A stretch of DNA of 52,101 bases from Chloroflexota bacterium (GCA_005881825.1 VBEO01000141.1:1-52101); one strand, 5' to 3'; numbered from the stretch's first letter, positions 1 to 11,208 are shown. The notes: a model not told the origin generated them from the sequence alone. Translations and numbers: made by a program.

Positions 1-199
1 CGACGCCGCCCCGGCGGCGGAGCTGGCAAACCGCCTCGGACTGGAGGAAGCGCGCGTGCGCGCGCTGCGGGGCGGCGTGGAGATCCTGCTGCTGCTGCTC
101 GACTACTACGGCCTGCACAGCCTGCACGTCAGCCACGAGGGTCTGCGTCACGGCATGATCCTGGCCTGGCTGCAGAAGGGCGAAGAGTGGTGGCAGTGA
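1..199 (+). CDS. Ppx/GppA-family phosphatase, C-terminal fragment
   Basis: The frame is open from the window edge to TGA at 197-199 and gives 65 residues. The fragment has the layout of the C-terminus of exopolyphosphatase/guanosine pentaphosphatase proteins: an Arg-Gly-Gly helix (RGGVEILLLLLD), a short strand (SLHVSHEG) and a GLRHGMIL segment that matches the family's final GLREGLL-type motif. The catalytic ASKHA domain lies outside the window, so activity cannot be judged. The gene faces a convergent phosphate transporter and PhoU-like gene, which suits a polyphosphate or phosphate role. The family call rests on this short stretch only. Confidence 0.7.
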   Translation, partial: DAAPAAELANRLGLEEARVRALRGGVEILLLLLDYYGLHSLHVSHEGLRHGMILAWLQKGEEWWQ

Positions 200-257
200 C
201 GTGTTTCGCGACACCGAGACCGTCCCCTCCCCCGCCGGGGGAGGGCGGAGGGTAGGG
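200..257. repeat. Intergenic palindromic repeat, family A copy 1
   Basis: The 58 bases directly after the Ppx/GppA stop codon start with cgtgtttcgcgac and contain a C-rich/G-rich hairpin (224-247) followed by ggcggagggt. A second copy with the same opening block and the same hairpin architecture follows the guaA stop codon at 51712-51771. It may fold as a bidirectional terminator between the convergent genes here, but it lacks a clear T tract. Confidence 0.7.
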
Positions 258-258
258 G

Positions 259-1255
<997 letters not shown>

Positions 1256-1259
<4 letters not shown>

Positions 1260-1870
1260 CTGCTCTTGATGTGGATGCGCTCGAGCAGGTTGGCGATGTG
1301 CTCGCAGGTATCGAGCACGCCCTCGAGCAGGTCGTGGAGGTCCTTCCACTTGATGATCTCCGCGGCCGAGAGCCCGCTCTCGTCAGCGAACAGCAGCGCC
1401 ATCGCCTCGCGGTTCACCTGGTCGCCCTCGTTCTCCAGGCGGTGGATCTCGAGGCGATGCTGCTCCAGCTCGCTCATGTCCTCGAGATTGTCGACCGCCC
1501 GCGCCAGCTCCACGCCAGCGGCCGCGCCCAGCTCGCCCATGCGCCGGGCCTGCTCGGGGACTTCCTTGACGCGGTACAGCTCCATCTTGTCGGCGATCTC
1601 CTCGGCGAGGTCGACCACGTCGTCGAGCGAGGACGCCAGCAGCAGGATGTCCTCCTGGTCCATGGGCGTCACGAAGGTGCTGTCGGTGAGGCGGTACAGC
1701 TCGTGGGTGACGTCGTCGGCGCGGTGCTCGAGGTCGCGAAGCCGCGGATGCCGGGAGGTGCCTTCGAGCAGGCTCTTGCTGAGCTCCGACAGCACTTCCG
1801 AAACCAGCTCGCCCTGCTTAGCGAAAAGTTCGTAGAACTTGCGCTCCTGCGGGATCAGGCTGAATTTCAC
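1256..1870 (-). CDS. PhoU-like DUF47 protein (Pit accessory)
   Basis: The 204-residue all-helical protein belongs to the DUF47/TIGR00153 PhoU-like family, usually encoded beside PiT transporters and thought to modulate phosphate uptake. Recognisable parts are FYELFAKQGE near the start, the E/D-rich helix LRDLEHRADDVTHEL (metal-binding E-H-x-x-D), TPMDQEDILLLASSLDDVVD and KWKDLHDLLEGVLDTCE. The GTG start overlaps the TGA of the preceding gene (GTGA) and its stop overlaps the probable pit start, so translation of the three genes looks coupled. The protein is cytoplasmic and peripheral. Confidence 0.88.
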
Positions 1871-3555
1871 GTGAGCAGCGCTCCTTCCTGGCTGAGTATG
1901 CGGCGGGCTACGGCCACGGCCGAAGCGTAGGTGGAGTCCATGCCCCGATAGCTGAGCCCGCGCGCGCCCAGCGTGCGCGCCTGCGTGTAGGGCGTGTCTG
2001 ACGCATAGTGCACGATTCCCAGGTCGAAGCCGAGCCGCGTCATGCTGACGTTCTCGTTCATGGGATGGCGACCAGCTTCGCGAATCTCGAAAGCCGCGTC
2101 CAGAAAGGGACCGGCCTCCATCTCGACGATGGTGTAACGACCTTGGTAGTAGAACTCCAGGTATTCGCGGTTCTGCAGGAAGGTGCCACGCACGGTCACC
2201 GCGCGCTGGTTGTCGAGAGCCGATCCGTACACCAGGTGCGGCTGCACGTCGGCTGCGGTGAAGCAGTTGTCGAGCCAGTAGGTGTTCATCGAATGCTCGT
2301 TGAACACCACGTTGGCGATCATCACGTCGCCGACGTCGGCGTTGAGCGTGGCGGCCTTCCCCATCACGTAGACACCGCGGATCCAGGCCACCTTTTCGGC
2401 GCACTGGCGCAGCAGGTGGTAGGCCGCCAAACCCAGTGGATAGTCGATGTTGATGATGGCGGCATCGGACGCTTTCAGGGCCAGCGCGTCCACGCCGCTG
2501 ATGCGGGTGTCGAAGCAGCTGGGATCCAGCTCCGAGAGCTTGAAGATCTGGGCTGAGGAGTCCACGCCGACCGACTTCTGCGAGATGTGCCGGATGCCCT
2601 CCGCGCGCTCCATCTCCCGGCGCTCCTTCTGCAGGCGCGGCCGCTGCTCGGCGTCGTCGAAAAGCGCGCGCGCGGCGAAGTAGAGCCAGTTGTCGCGAGA
2701 GGCTCGGCTGACGCCGGCCTCCATCTTCTGGGCCTCCTCCCAAAGCTCCGGGTCGCGCTGGCGCGTCCAGTCCACGACCCGGCTTTCGAAGCGGCGCGCC
2801 GTGCCGCTGAGCACGTTGACCAGGCTGTGCACGTTGGAGGAGACGAAGTAGATCGGCGCCTCCGAGAGGCCCATGGCGTCGAGCTCGGCCTGGATCGGCT
2901 GCCACCAGCGGCCGGCGGCGCGCGCGTAGCCGATGTGGGAGCCGCCGATCAGCCGCAGCGTGAGCCGGCAGCTGTGGTCGCGAACCAGCGCCAGCGTTTC
3001 CATGAAGTCCGGCGTCCACGCCTGGCGCAGTCGCGCCCAGTCGTCGTCACTGGCCTGCGCGGCCTGGCGTGCGCGCTCGCTGTCCAGCTCCAGGTCGCGC
3101 AGCGCGCGGTGCAGCTTGTTCCACTCGATCTGGTAAGCGACCAGCGTCGGGAACAGGTCGTCGATGTCGCTGGGACTGGCGATCAGCACAGCCAGCGTCT
3201 CCTTGCCGTCGTAGTACCAGCGGCGGCGGCGGGCGGGCGCCTTCACCGGCTCCCAGTCCAGGATGTCCTGTCCCAGGACGGCGCGGAAGCCGTGCGGGCT
3301 CTGGCCGAGGATCACGCGCCGGCAGCGCGCGATCACGGCCGGCAACCGGCGCACGGAATAGATCAGCGCGCCCATGTCGCTGCGCGGCTCGGCGGCCAGC
3401 GGATGCAGCGCCGACCCCATGCCGATGTGCACATGGTCGAGCGAGTCGAGCCGGATCTCGCCGGAGCTCTGAAGCATGGTGGAGTAGGTGCGGACGTACA
3501 GCTCGACGGCGTGACGGCCGGTCCATCCGGTCGTCGGGGTCGTCGTGGCCTCCAC
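1867..3555 (-). CDS. Uncharacterised 562-aa protein with nucleoside-phosphorylase-like C-terminus
   Basis: I do not recognise a named function; it may be the family called DUF6909, from memory. There is no signal peptide or membrane segment. The C-terminal part reads like a PNP/UDP-phosphorylase fold: IINIDYPLGLAAYHLL, then GVYVMGKAATLNADVGDVMI (compare the glycine loop and GD strand of that superfamily) and VEMEAGPFL (compare the ribose-binding MEAA motif). The first half has no motif I can name. It starts at GTG 3555 and is the first gene of an operon with the PhoU-like and pit genes, so a phosphorolytic or phosphate-sensing role is possible; that is inference. Confidence 0.75.
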   Translation of the reverse strand: MEATTTPTTGWTGRHAVELYVRTYSTMLQSSGEIRLDSLDHVHIGMGSALHPLAAEPRSDMGALIYSVRRLPAVIARCRRVILGQSPHGFRAVLGQDILDWEPVKAPARRRRWYYDGKETLAVLIASPSDIDDLFPTLVAYQIEWNKLHRALRDLELDSERARQAAQASDDDWARLRQAWTPDFMETLALVRDHSCRLTLRLIGGSHIGYARAAGRWWQPIQAELDAMGLSEAPIYFVSSNVHSLVNVLSGTARRFESRVVDWTRQRDPELWEEAQKMEAGVSRASRDNWLYFAARALFDDAEQRPRLQKERREMERAEGIRHISQKSVGVDSSAQIFKLSELDPSCFDTRISGVDALALKASDAAIINIDYPLGLAAYHLLRQCAEKVAWIRGVYVMGKAATLNADVGDVMIANVVFNEHSMNTYWLDNCFTAADVQPHLVYGSALDNQRAVTVRGTFLQNREYLEFYYQGRYTIVEMEAGPFLDAAFEIREAGRHPMNENVSMTRLGFDLGIVHYASDTPYTQARTLGARGLSYRGMDSTYASAVAVARRILSQEGALLT

Positions 3556-3633
3556 TGCGCCCCCAGTCTATGTGCGCCGGCCCTTACAAAGATTTGACGG
3601 GCGAGTGGTGGTAAGAGCCGGCGCCGAACGCTG

Positions 3634-3639
3634 TAGTTA
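3634..3639 (+). promoter_or_regulatory. -10-like element, leaderless start
   Basis: TAGTTA lies exactly 6 nt before the ATG at 3646 and there is no Shine-Dalgarno sequence. This spacing puts the transcription start at or next to the start codon. Confidence 0.45.
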
Positions 3640-3645
3640 TGAGCT

Positions 3646-4344
3646 ATGACCAAGATTCGGATCGCCAGACTCGCCGCCGCCGCCGTTGGGGCGCTGCTGG
3701 TGTCGGGCGCCGTGGTGGCGATCACCGCCTACGCCGCCGGGGTCCCGATGCCGCAGTTCGCAGCCTCTCCCAGCCCCAGCGCCAAGCCCCAGAACCCGGC
3801 CGCGCAGCAGTACTGCCAGGCCTACCTCAACCACTTCGCCAAGGACCTCAACAAGAGCACGACCGACGTCCAGAAGGCGGCCAAGCAAGCCTTCGACCAG
3901 ACGGTCGACGACGCCGTGACGCAGGGCAAGCTGACCAAGGCCCAGGGTGACGCGCTCAAGGCCAAGTTCGACGCCAACCAGCTCTGCACCGGCCAGCTGG
4001 GCGCCATCGGCCGTGGGGCCGGGATGGAAGCCGGCAAGGCGCTCGGCCAGGAAACGTTCAACGCCGAGGCGTCCGTGCTGGGGATCAGCACCACCGACCT
4101 GATGCAGGACCTGCACTCAGGCAAAACAGTCAAGGATCTGGCCGCCGCCAAGGGCATGGACGAGAACGCCTTCCGGGCGGCCTACGTGGCCAAGATCAAG
4201 TCCGACCTGGCCGCGCTGGTCAGCAAGGGCACGATCACCCAGGCCCAGGCCGACAAGGTCGCGCAGATGGCGCAGAACGGGCCCATCCCGGGCTGGAACG
4301 GGATGCCCCACAAGGCGACCAAGGCCCGCACCGCCGCCGGCTAG
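3646..4344 (+). CDS. Secreted helical protein of unknown function
   Basis: The 232-residue product opens with a classical signal peptide: basic MTKIRIAR, a hydrophobic Ala/Val stretch, then an AYA-type cleavage region near residue 30 and a Pro/Ser linker. The mature part is helical and Ala/Lys/Gln-rich, with two copies of a short element (GKLTKAQGDALKAKFD and GTITQAQADKVAQMAQ) resembling the helical hairpins of many secreted actinobacterial and Chloroflexota proteins. Two cysteines (YCQAY and QLCTG) could form a disulfide. No catalytic motif is visible. The transcript looks leaderless. Confidence 0.75.
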   Translation: MTKIRIARLAAAAVGALLVSGAVVAITAYAAGVPMPQFAASPSPSAKPQNPAAQQYCQAYLNHFAKDLNKSTTDVQKAAKQAFDQTVDDAVTQGKLTKAQGDALKAKFDANQLCTGQLGAIGRGAGMEAGKALGQETFNAEASVLGISTTDLMQDLHSGKTVKDLAAAKGMDENAFRAAYVAKIKSDLAALVSKGTITQAQADKVAQMAQNGPIPGWNGMPHKATKARTAAG

Positions 4345-4380
4345 CCAAGCCTCCGTTCGTGGGCTGAGCGGACCCGCCCT

Positions 4381-4525
4381 CCGCCGGCACCGGGAGGGAG
4401 CCTTCGGGCTCCCTCTCCTCCCCGCTCGCGGGGAGGTGGCGCCCGTCAGGGCGTCGGAGGGGGACGATCATCCCCCTCCGCCTCGCTGCGCTCGGCACCT
4501 CCTCATGAATGGGGAGGAGTCTCGG
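4381..4525. repeat. Cluster of GC-rich hairpins (family A-like)
   Basis: The convergent gap holds consecutive inverted repeats. The first is a perfect 9-bp stem with a TTCG tetraloop at 4394-4415; the second is CCTCCCCGC facing GCGGGGAGG at 4417-4436. Two further G-rich/C-rich palindromes lie up to about 4522. The cctcccc/ggggagg cores match those at 224-247, 49546-49644 and 51735-51763. It could terminate both flanking genes. Confidence 0.6.
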
Positions 4526-4531
4526 CCGCCC

Positions 4532-4890
4532 CTACGAGTCGGGCGGGGGCGTGCCCAGGCGCTTCATCAGCTCCTCCAAGAGGCGCTGGGTCTCGGGGTC
4601 GTGCATCACCCGCTCGGACATGGTCTCGGCCGCGCGCCGGATCTCGGGATCGTTCATCAGCTTTTCGGCCATGCCCTCGAACTGGGCGGCCATGTCCTTC
4701 ATGGCCGCCTCCTGGGCGACCTGCAGGAGGACCGGCTGCGACGCCGCCGCGGCCACCGCCTCCAGCTGCCGGCGCACCATCTCCAGGCCCTTGCAGCCCA
4801 GGCACTCGCCCTTCAGCCCACAGTGGCAGAGCTGCGGGCGCAGGCGGTCCAGCGCCTGGTGGGCTTCGGAGAGATCGACGGGACCGGACA

Positions 4891-4891
<1 letters not shown>
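4532..4891 (-). CDS. Small cysteine-motif protein of unknown function
   Basis: The 119-residue protein is not recognised. Its N-terminal third has a compact cysteine cluster, LCHCGLKGECLGCKG, with spacing suited to one zinc ion. The rest is amphipathic helix rich in Glu, Met and Ala (EGMAEKLMNDPEIRRAAETM) with a repeated MNDPE/MHDPE turn. The ATG overlaps the TGA of the acyl-CoA ligase by one base (TGATG), so it is translationally coupled to that gene and may be an accessory to it; that is inference from position only. Confidence 0.7.
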
Positions 4892-6643
<1,752 letters not shown>

Positions 6644-6657
<14 letters not shown>

Positions 6658-7582
6658 TTCGATTATCGCCTCGACCCCTTTCATCGACTTCTCGAAGACG
6701 GAGTGGGCGCGGCTGCGCGCCAGCACGCCGCTCACCCTCACTGACGCCGACCTGGCCGATCTGCGCGGAATCAACGAGCGGCTCGACCTGGAGGAGGTGG
6801 TCACCGTCTATCTGCCTCTCTCCCGGCTGCTCAACCTCCAGGTCGCGGCGGCGCAGGCGCTCCACCAGGCCACCGCCACCTTCCTGGGCGCCGCCTCGGG
6901 GCCGGCGCCCTACGTGCTCGGCATCGCGGGCAGTGTGGCCGTGGGCAAGAGCACGACCGCCCGCATCCTGCAAGCGCTGCTCGCCCGCTGGCCTTCCCAC
7001 CCGCGGGTCGACCTGGTGGCGACGGACAGCTTCCTGTATCCGAACCGGATCTTGGAGGAACGCGGGATCCTCAACCGCAAGGGCTTTCCGGAGAGCTACG
7101 ACCAGCGGGCCCTGGTCCAATTCGTGGCCGACGTCAAGGCCGGCGTGGAGGAGGTCAAGGCGCCGGTCTACTCGCACCTGATCTACGACCTGGTCCCGGA
7201 CCAAGCGGTGGTGGTGCGGCGGCCCGACGTTCTGATCCTGGAGGGCCTCAACGTGCTCCAGGCCGGTGGCGGCCGCCTATTCGTCAGCGACTACTTCGAT
7301 TTCTCGATCTATGTGGACGCGCGCGAGGGTGACATCCAACGCTGGTACGAAGAGCGGTTCCTGGCCCTGCGCGAGACCGCCTTTCGGGACCCCAGCTCCT
7401 ACTTCAGGCGCTTTGGCGAGCTGAGCGAGCGGGAGGCGGTCGCCACGGCGCGCCGGATCTGGACCGAGATCAACGGCCTGAACCTGCGTGAGAACATCCT
7501 GCCCACCCGCGAACGCGCGCGGCTGATCCTGGAAAAGGGTCCCGACCACCTTGTGCGGACGGTCCGCCTCAGGAAGCTTTAG
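6644..7582 (+). CDS. coaA: Type I pantothenate kinase
   Basis: The enzyme phosphorylates pantothenate in the first step of coenzyme A synthesis. The P-loop GSVAVGKST is at about residues 96-104, followed by the substrate-binding segments ATDSFLYPN and RKGFPESYD and by EGLNVLQ, all standard for CoaA. The start is unclear: homologues begin close to the segment [11 protein letters not shown], but no ATG, GTG or TTG lies there. TTG 6644 is the nearest standard codon; an ATC at 6665 would give the more natural N-terminus. It is divergent from fadD with about 14 bp overlap and converges on the LysR gene with 14 bp overlap. CoA supply next to an acyl-CoA ligase is a sensible pairing. Confidence 0.9.
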
Positions 7583-8471
7583 CCGCCTCCTCGGGCACCG
7601 TCAGCAGCTTCCAGAAGGCCTCCAGGGTGGCTGCGCCGGGAGCCGGCCGGCGCACGGCGCTCACCTTGCGCTGCAGCGGCGGCCAGGGCAGCACCGTCAG
7701 CCGGCCATCGACGATCGCACGCTCGATCGCCACCCGCGGCAGGACGGCGAACCCCAGGCCGGCCAGCACGGCGGCGCGGACGGCGTCCAAGTGGCCAAAC
7801 TCGATACGCTGCGCGCCCGAGAAGCCACTGCCCAGCATCTGCGCCGCGAAGTGGTCCAGTGAAGCGCCCGCCTCGCGGGCCACGTAGCGGTGACGGCGCA
7901 GCTCCTCGGGATCCGGTTGCGTTATAGAGGCCAACGGGTGGCTTGTGCTGACCACGGCCAGCAGCTCATCGTCGGCCAGCGGCTGCTCGAGAAGGCCCGA
8001 CTGCCCGGTCGGACCCTCGACCAGCGCGCAGTCAAGGGTGCCGGCGGCCACCGCGGCCGCCACGGTCGGCGTGTTCTGGGTCACCACCTTGATCTGGATG
8101 CTGGGGTAGAGGCGGCTGAAGCGGTCCAGCCAGGCCGGCAGGTAGTGCGCAGCCGCCGTGGGACTGGCCCCCACCAGCAGCGCGCCCTCGGCCATACTCG
8201 CCAGGCGGCGGGCCGTCACCTGGACCTCCTCCAGCGCCGCCACCAGCGTCCGGCAGGCGGCGGCGATCTCCGCGCCGGCGTCGGTGAGGTGAATCCGACC
8301 GCCGCTGCGCTCCAGCAGCCGCACCCCCAAGGCGCGCTCGAAGTTCCGGACCTGCTGGGTGACCGCTCCCTGGGAGAGCGAAAGCTGCTGGGCCGCCCGA
8401 GAGATGCTCTCGGTCTCGGCAACGGCCACGAAGGACCGGGCCTGCTCGAGCGTGAAAGCCGGCTTGTGCAC
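7569..8471 (-). CDS. LysR-family transcriptional regulator
   Basis: The 300-residue protein has an N-terminal winged helix-turn-helix ([20 protein letters not shown] to about residue 60) and a periplasmic-binding-like effector domain starting at [17 protein letters not shown]. Length and layout are typical of the family. It starts at GTG 8471; a 15-bp perfect palindrome with the LysR T-N11-A pattern lies 8 bp upstream, so autoregulation is likely. The divergent gene is a Flp pilin, a possible target. The effector is unknown. Confidence 0.92.
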   Translation of the reverse strand: MHKPAFTLEQARSFVAVAETESISRAAQQLSLSQGAVTQQVRNFERALGVRLLERSGGRIHLTDAGAEIAAACRTLVAALEEVQVTARRLASMAEGALLVGASPTAAAHYLPAWLDRFSRLYPSIQIKVVTQNTPTVAAAVAAGTLDCALVEGPTGQSGLLEQPLADDELLAVVSTSHPLASITQPDPEELRRHRYVAREAGASLDHFAAQMLGSGFSGAQRIEFGHLDAVRAAVLAGLGFAVLPRVAIERAIVDGRLTVLPWPPLQRKVSAVRRPAPGAATLEAFWKLLTVPEEAAKAS

Positions 8472-8479
8472 GCCGGGAT

Positions 8480-8494
8480 ATTAGTCTGACTAAT
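8480..8494. promoter_or_regulatory. Probable LysR operator
   Basis: ATTAGTCTGACTAAT is a perfect palindrome of 7-bp arms around one central base and contains T-N11-A. It sits 8 bp upstream of the lysR GTG and about 50 bp upstream of the pilin -10-like element, so it could serve both directions. Confidence 0.65.
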
Positions 8495-8543
8495 GCCCGG
8501 CAGCACAAACTCTGCGCCGCCTTTTGGCCGGGTTCGCGTTATC

Positions 8544-8585
8544 TACAGTGGGCCCAGTTGGGCCTGACTTAAAGAGAGGAGGTGA
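8544..8585 (+). promoter_or_regulatory. Pilin promoter and leader with palindrome and optimal Shine-Dalgarno
   Basis: TACAGT at 8544-8549 resembles a -10 box. It is followed by a perfect 14-bp palindrome (GGCCCAGTTGGGCC, 8551-8564) and by GGAGGTGA at 8578-8585, a full match to the 16S anti-Shine-Dalgarno, 10 nt before the GTG start. Such a strong site fits an abundant structural protein and contrasts with the leaderless genes nearby. Confidence 0.55.
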
Positions 8586-8595
8586 CTAAAAGAAC

Positions 8596-8754
8596 GTGAG
8601 CACTGACGCACGCTCCGGCCAGCGCGGCCAGGGCATGGTCGAGTACGCGCTCATCCTGGTCCTGGTGTCGATCGTCGTCATCGTGATTCTTCTTACGATG
8701 GGCCAGCAGATCGCGAACGTCTTCTCCAACGTCGTAGCCGCCCTGGGCAACTAG
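8596..8754 (+). CDS. Flp-family type IVb pilin
   Basis: The 52-residue product has the hallmarks of a Flp/Fap pilin: a short basic leader ending in Gly, the processing region G/QGMVEYALI with Glu at +5 and Tyr at +6, and one hydrophobic helix (LILVLVSIVVIVILLTMG) that both anchors and polymerises the subunit. Prepilin peptidase should cut after Gly11. The GTG start is fixed by the strong Shine-Dalgarno. The gene stands alone; the TadE/TadG-like genes lie 9 kb away and no CpaF/TadB/TadC motor gene is in the window. Confidence 0.9.
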   Translation: MSTDARSGQRGQGMVEYALILVLVSIVVIVILLTMGQQIANVFSNVVAALGN

Positions 8755-8799
8755 CGGCGCACGGGGGCCGGGCATCCCCCGGCCCCCGCACCTCGGGGC

Positions 8800-9264
8800 T
8801 TAGTGGACCGCCTTGACGGTCAGCTCGATCACGCCCGAGGGCGCGTTGACAGTGACCCGGTCGCCGGTCCGGCGCCCGAGCACGGCTCGGCCCACCGGCG
8901 ACTCCACGGAGATCCTTCCAGCGCCGGGGTCGGCCTCTACCGCGCCCACCAGGTGCCAGGTTTCCACCTGGCCGTCGGCATCTTCCACCTCGATCGTCGA
9001 TCCCGGCTCGGCCACGCTGCCGTGGTGCTCTTGGATGATCTGGGCGCGGCCGATCATCTCCTCGAGCTCGTAGATCTTGTTGTCGAGGCTGGCGACCTCT
9101 TCCTTGGCCTGCTCGAACTCGGGGTTGTCCTCGATGTCGCCAGGCTGGGCCGCCTCCTTCATGCGCTCGCCCGCTTCCTTGCGCCGCGCGCGCGCGTCCT
9201 CGAGGTCGTGCTTGAGCTTTTGGAGGCCCTCCGCGGTCACCAGCACGGGCTCGCTGAGGTCCAC
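8800..9264 (-). CDS. greA: Transcription elongation factor GreA
   Basis: GreA rescues backtracked RNA polymerase by stimulating transcript cleavage. The protein has the N-terminal coiled coil (TAEGLQKLKHDLEDARARRK, then GDIEDNPEFEQAKEEVASLD with the acidic tip residues D and E) and the C-terminal FKBP-like domain (GSTIEVED, ISVESPVGRAVLGRRTGD). Length of 154 residues is normal. Start is GTG 9264 or TTG 9270; neither has a Shine-Dalgarno. It shares a 22-bp divergent promoter gap with pncA. Confidence 0.93.
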   Translation of the reverse strand: MDLSEPVLVTAEGLQKLKHDLEDARARRKEAGERMKEAAQPGDIEDNPEFEQAKEEVASLDNKIYELEEMIGRAQIIQEHHGSVAEPGSTIEVEDADGQVETWHLVGAVEADPGAGRISVESPVGRAVLGRRTGDRVTVNAPSGVIELTVKAVH

Positions 9265-9270
9265 TTGCAA

Positions 9271-9283
9271 GCCAATAATATGC
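9271..9283. promoter_or_regulatory. Shared divergent -10 region (greA/pncA)
   Basis: The A/T-rich core aataatatg reads as TAATAT or AATAAT on the plus strand (5-7 nt from the pncA ATG) and as TATTAT on the minus strand (4 or 10 nt from the greA start). Both genes must use this 22-bp gap, so overlapping symmetrical -10 elements are likely. Confidence 0.45.
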
Positions 9284-9286
9284 CGG

Positions 9287-9856
9287 ATGTCCGTGACCCT
9301 CGGGCCGGGCGACGCGCTTCTCATAGTCGATCCGCAAGTTGACTTCTGTCCCGGCGGAGCCCTCGCCGTGCCGGGTGGCGACGCCGTCTTCCCGGCCCTC
9401 AACCGCGCCGCCCAGGTCGCGCCGTTGGTGGTGGCCAGCCGCGACTGGCACCCGGCTGACCACGTCTCCTTCCAGGCGCGGGGAGGGCCGTGGCCGGTGC
9501 ACTGCCAGGCCGGCACTCGCGGCGCCGAGTTCCACCCGGACCTCGATCGGCGTTGGATCGAGAAGGTGGTGAGCAAAGGCGTCGACCGCGACCGAGAAGC
9601 CTACTCGGCGTTCGACGGCACCGAGCTGGCCGGCTGGCTGCGCGAGCACCAGGTCCACCGCCTGCTCGTCGGCGGCCTGGCCACCGACTACTGCGTGCGG
9701 GCGTCGGTGCTGGACGCCCGCCAGGAGGGATTTGAAGTGATGGTGCTGGAGGACGGCGTCGGCGCGGTCGACGTCAAGCCGGGCGATGGCGAGCGGGCGC
9801 TGGCCGAGATGCGGGAGGCGGGCGCGAGCACGGTGCGCAGCGGCGAGCTTGGCTGA
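9287..9856 (+). CDS. pncA: Nicotinamidase (isochorismatase-fold)
   Basis: The enzyme hydrolyses nicotinamide to nicotinate in NAD salvage. In the 189-residue product the catalytic triad is visible as D15 (IVDPQVDF), K97 (VVSKGVD) and C136 (ATDYCV), with metal ligands D53, H55, H59 (SRDWHPADH) and H72 (PVHCQ). The cis-peptide region GGLATDYCV is typical of PncA. ATG 9287 is preceded by only 22 bp from greA, with no Shine-Dalgarno. The next gene overlaps its end. Confidence 0.93.
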   Translation: MSVTLGPGDALLIVDPQVDFCPGGALAVPGGDAVFPALNRAAQVAPLVVASRDWHPADHVSFQARGGPWPVHCQAGTRGAEFHPDLDRRWIEKVVSKGVDRDREAYSAFDGTELAGWLREHQVHRLLVGGLATDYCVRASVLDARQEGFEVMVLEDGVGAVDVKPGDGERALAEMREAGASTVRSGELG

Positions 9857-10121
9857 AGACGACGCTCAGCTGGACGCGGAGGCTTTCAACATGGCCTGCT
9901 TCCGGCTGACGCGTGCCCTGGAGGGCCTCGACTTCGCCGTGCCCGAGGCCCAGCCGCTGGCCCGCGGCCTGCTGCGGGTTGTGGGCCGGGTGGTCATCGA
10001 CCTGGGTGTCGAGGGCGCCGATCCGGAGGTCTGGCCGAACACGCGCGAAATGGCGCTGCAGTGGATCGACGAAGCCCTGCGCCCGCTCGGCCACAAGGTA
10101 ACCCGCGTCCGTAAGCCCTGA
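9849..10121 (+). CDS. Small protein of unknown function
   Basis: The 90-residue product from TTG 9849 overlaps the pncA stop by 8 nt. It is mostly helical and acidic, without cysteines beyond one, membrane segments or a motif I can name. It contains the conserved-looking stretch GVEGADPEVWPNTREMALQW. An internal ATG at 9892 is an alternative start. Co-transcription with pncA is likely; function unknown. Confidence 0.6.
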   Translation: MAEDDAQLDAEAFNMACFRLTRALEGLDFAVPEAQPLARGLLRVVGRVVIDLGVEGADPEVWPNTREMALQWIDEALRPLGHKVTRVRKP

Positions 10122-10347
10122 CGTGGGCACAGGGCCGCGGCCGGAAGGCGACTCGGTGCCTTTCGCGCCCGGACGTCCGATTCGAACGCCGACTCCTGCG
10201 GTGCTCGGTCACGCAGCACCGACTGCGCTCCCTGCGCTCCTCGGCGCCGGCTGCCGCCTCGGAGCGCCAGGATCGCGAAATCCAGCCGGCCTCCTTCCGG
10301 CCGCGACCCTCGCCACCGCGCCTAGCCCATCAGGGCTGCTGGAGCGG

Positions 10348-11208
10348 GTGCGCAGGACCGTGGTACTGCTCGAAAACCGCGGATATGCCTTGCCGGCGGC
10401 CCGCCTGGGCAAGCTCTGCGTCGGCGGCCCTATCTCGCTGCTCGAGGTCCGGTTCGCGGTCGCAGCTTCCGCGGGCGAGCTGCGCGAGGAAGCGGGGCTG
10501 GTCGTGAGCCCGGGGCTGGTTCCCAGCGCAGCCCGCATCAGCCGCCGCGCGGCGCGGCACGCCGAAGCCGCCGCCGCATACCTGCCCGAGACCTATCGGT
10601 TCGTGCGCCGGCTGGTTGCGCTCTGCCCGTACGTCCTCAGCGTCTGCATCGCCGGCTCGCTGGCCTCGGGCGGCTTCCGCGAGACCGACGACGTCGACCT
10701 CAACCTGGTGGTGGAGGACGGGCGCCGCCACCTCGCCTACGTGGCCGTCAACGTGCTCGCCTACCTGCACGCAATGCGCTTCCGCAGCAAACCGGTCGAC
10801 CAGTGCACGCGCCGGCCGCTGGCCCCGCGCCTGATGACGCTGAACCTGGTGCTGGAGCGGTCTCAATGCTTCCCGCTGGTGCGCCAGGACGAGGCGATGG
10901 CCTTCGAGCTGCTGCAGTCGGTGCCCGTCTTCGGCACCGGCTTCTTGCGCCAGGTCCTGGCGGCCAACCCGGGTCTGAGCTCGGCCTTCCCGCAGCTGCT
11001 GGACCTGGCCGCGCCGGTGGAGGTGCTGCCGCGCCGCCGCCTGCCCACAGCCCTTTTCCCGGCGGCCCTGGACCGTCCGGCGCGGGTGCTGGGCCGCTGC
11101 GCTTGGCGCTACATGCAGTGGACGCGCAGGCGCTCTCCGGAGGCGCTGGCCAGAGTCGCCTTCGTGCGCGAGACGATGCGGCCCTACACCCTGTTCGAGC
11201 GTTCGTGA
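10348..11208 (+). CDS. Polymerase-beta-type nucleotidyltransferase domain protein
   Basis: From GTG 10348 the product has 286 residues. The core IAGSLASGGFRETDDVDLNLVV (positions near 101-122) matches the GS-x(n)-DxD signature of minimal nucleotidyltransferases, with D115 and D117 as metal ligands. Upstream helices (about residues 60-95) and a C-terminal Arg-rich segment are unassigned. The open frame extends back to 10123, but the region before 10340 is low-complexity and I do not include it. It is the first gene of an overlapping operon with the fusion glycosyltransferase and radical SAM genes, which suggests nucleotidyl transfer to a sugar or lipid; that is inference. Confidence 0.75.
   Translation: MRRTVVLLENRGYALPAARLGKLCVGGPISLLEVRFAVAASAGELREEAGLVVSPGLVPSAARISRRAARHAEAAAAYLPETYRFVRRLVALCPYVLSVCIAGSLASGGFRETDDVDLNLVVEDGRRHLAYVAVNVLAYLHAMRFRSKPVDQCTRRPLAPRLMTLNLVLERSQCFPLVRQDEAMAFELLQSVPVFGTGFLRQVLAANPGLSSAFPQLLDLAAPVEVLPRRRLPTALFPAALDRPARVLGRCAWRYMQWTRRRSPEALARVAFVRETMRPYTLFERS

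Noticed and set aside
10170-10200. T-loop-like sequence (reverse complement contains GTTCGAATC), possible tRNA
   Set aside because: The flanking bases do not form a 5-bp T stem and no acceptor or anticodon arm can be drawn.
10123-10347. N-terminal extension of the nucleotidyltransferase frame
   Set aside because: The stretch is Pro/Ala/Gly-rich low complexity without domain features; the fold begins after GTG 10348.
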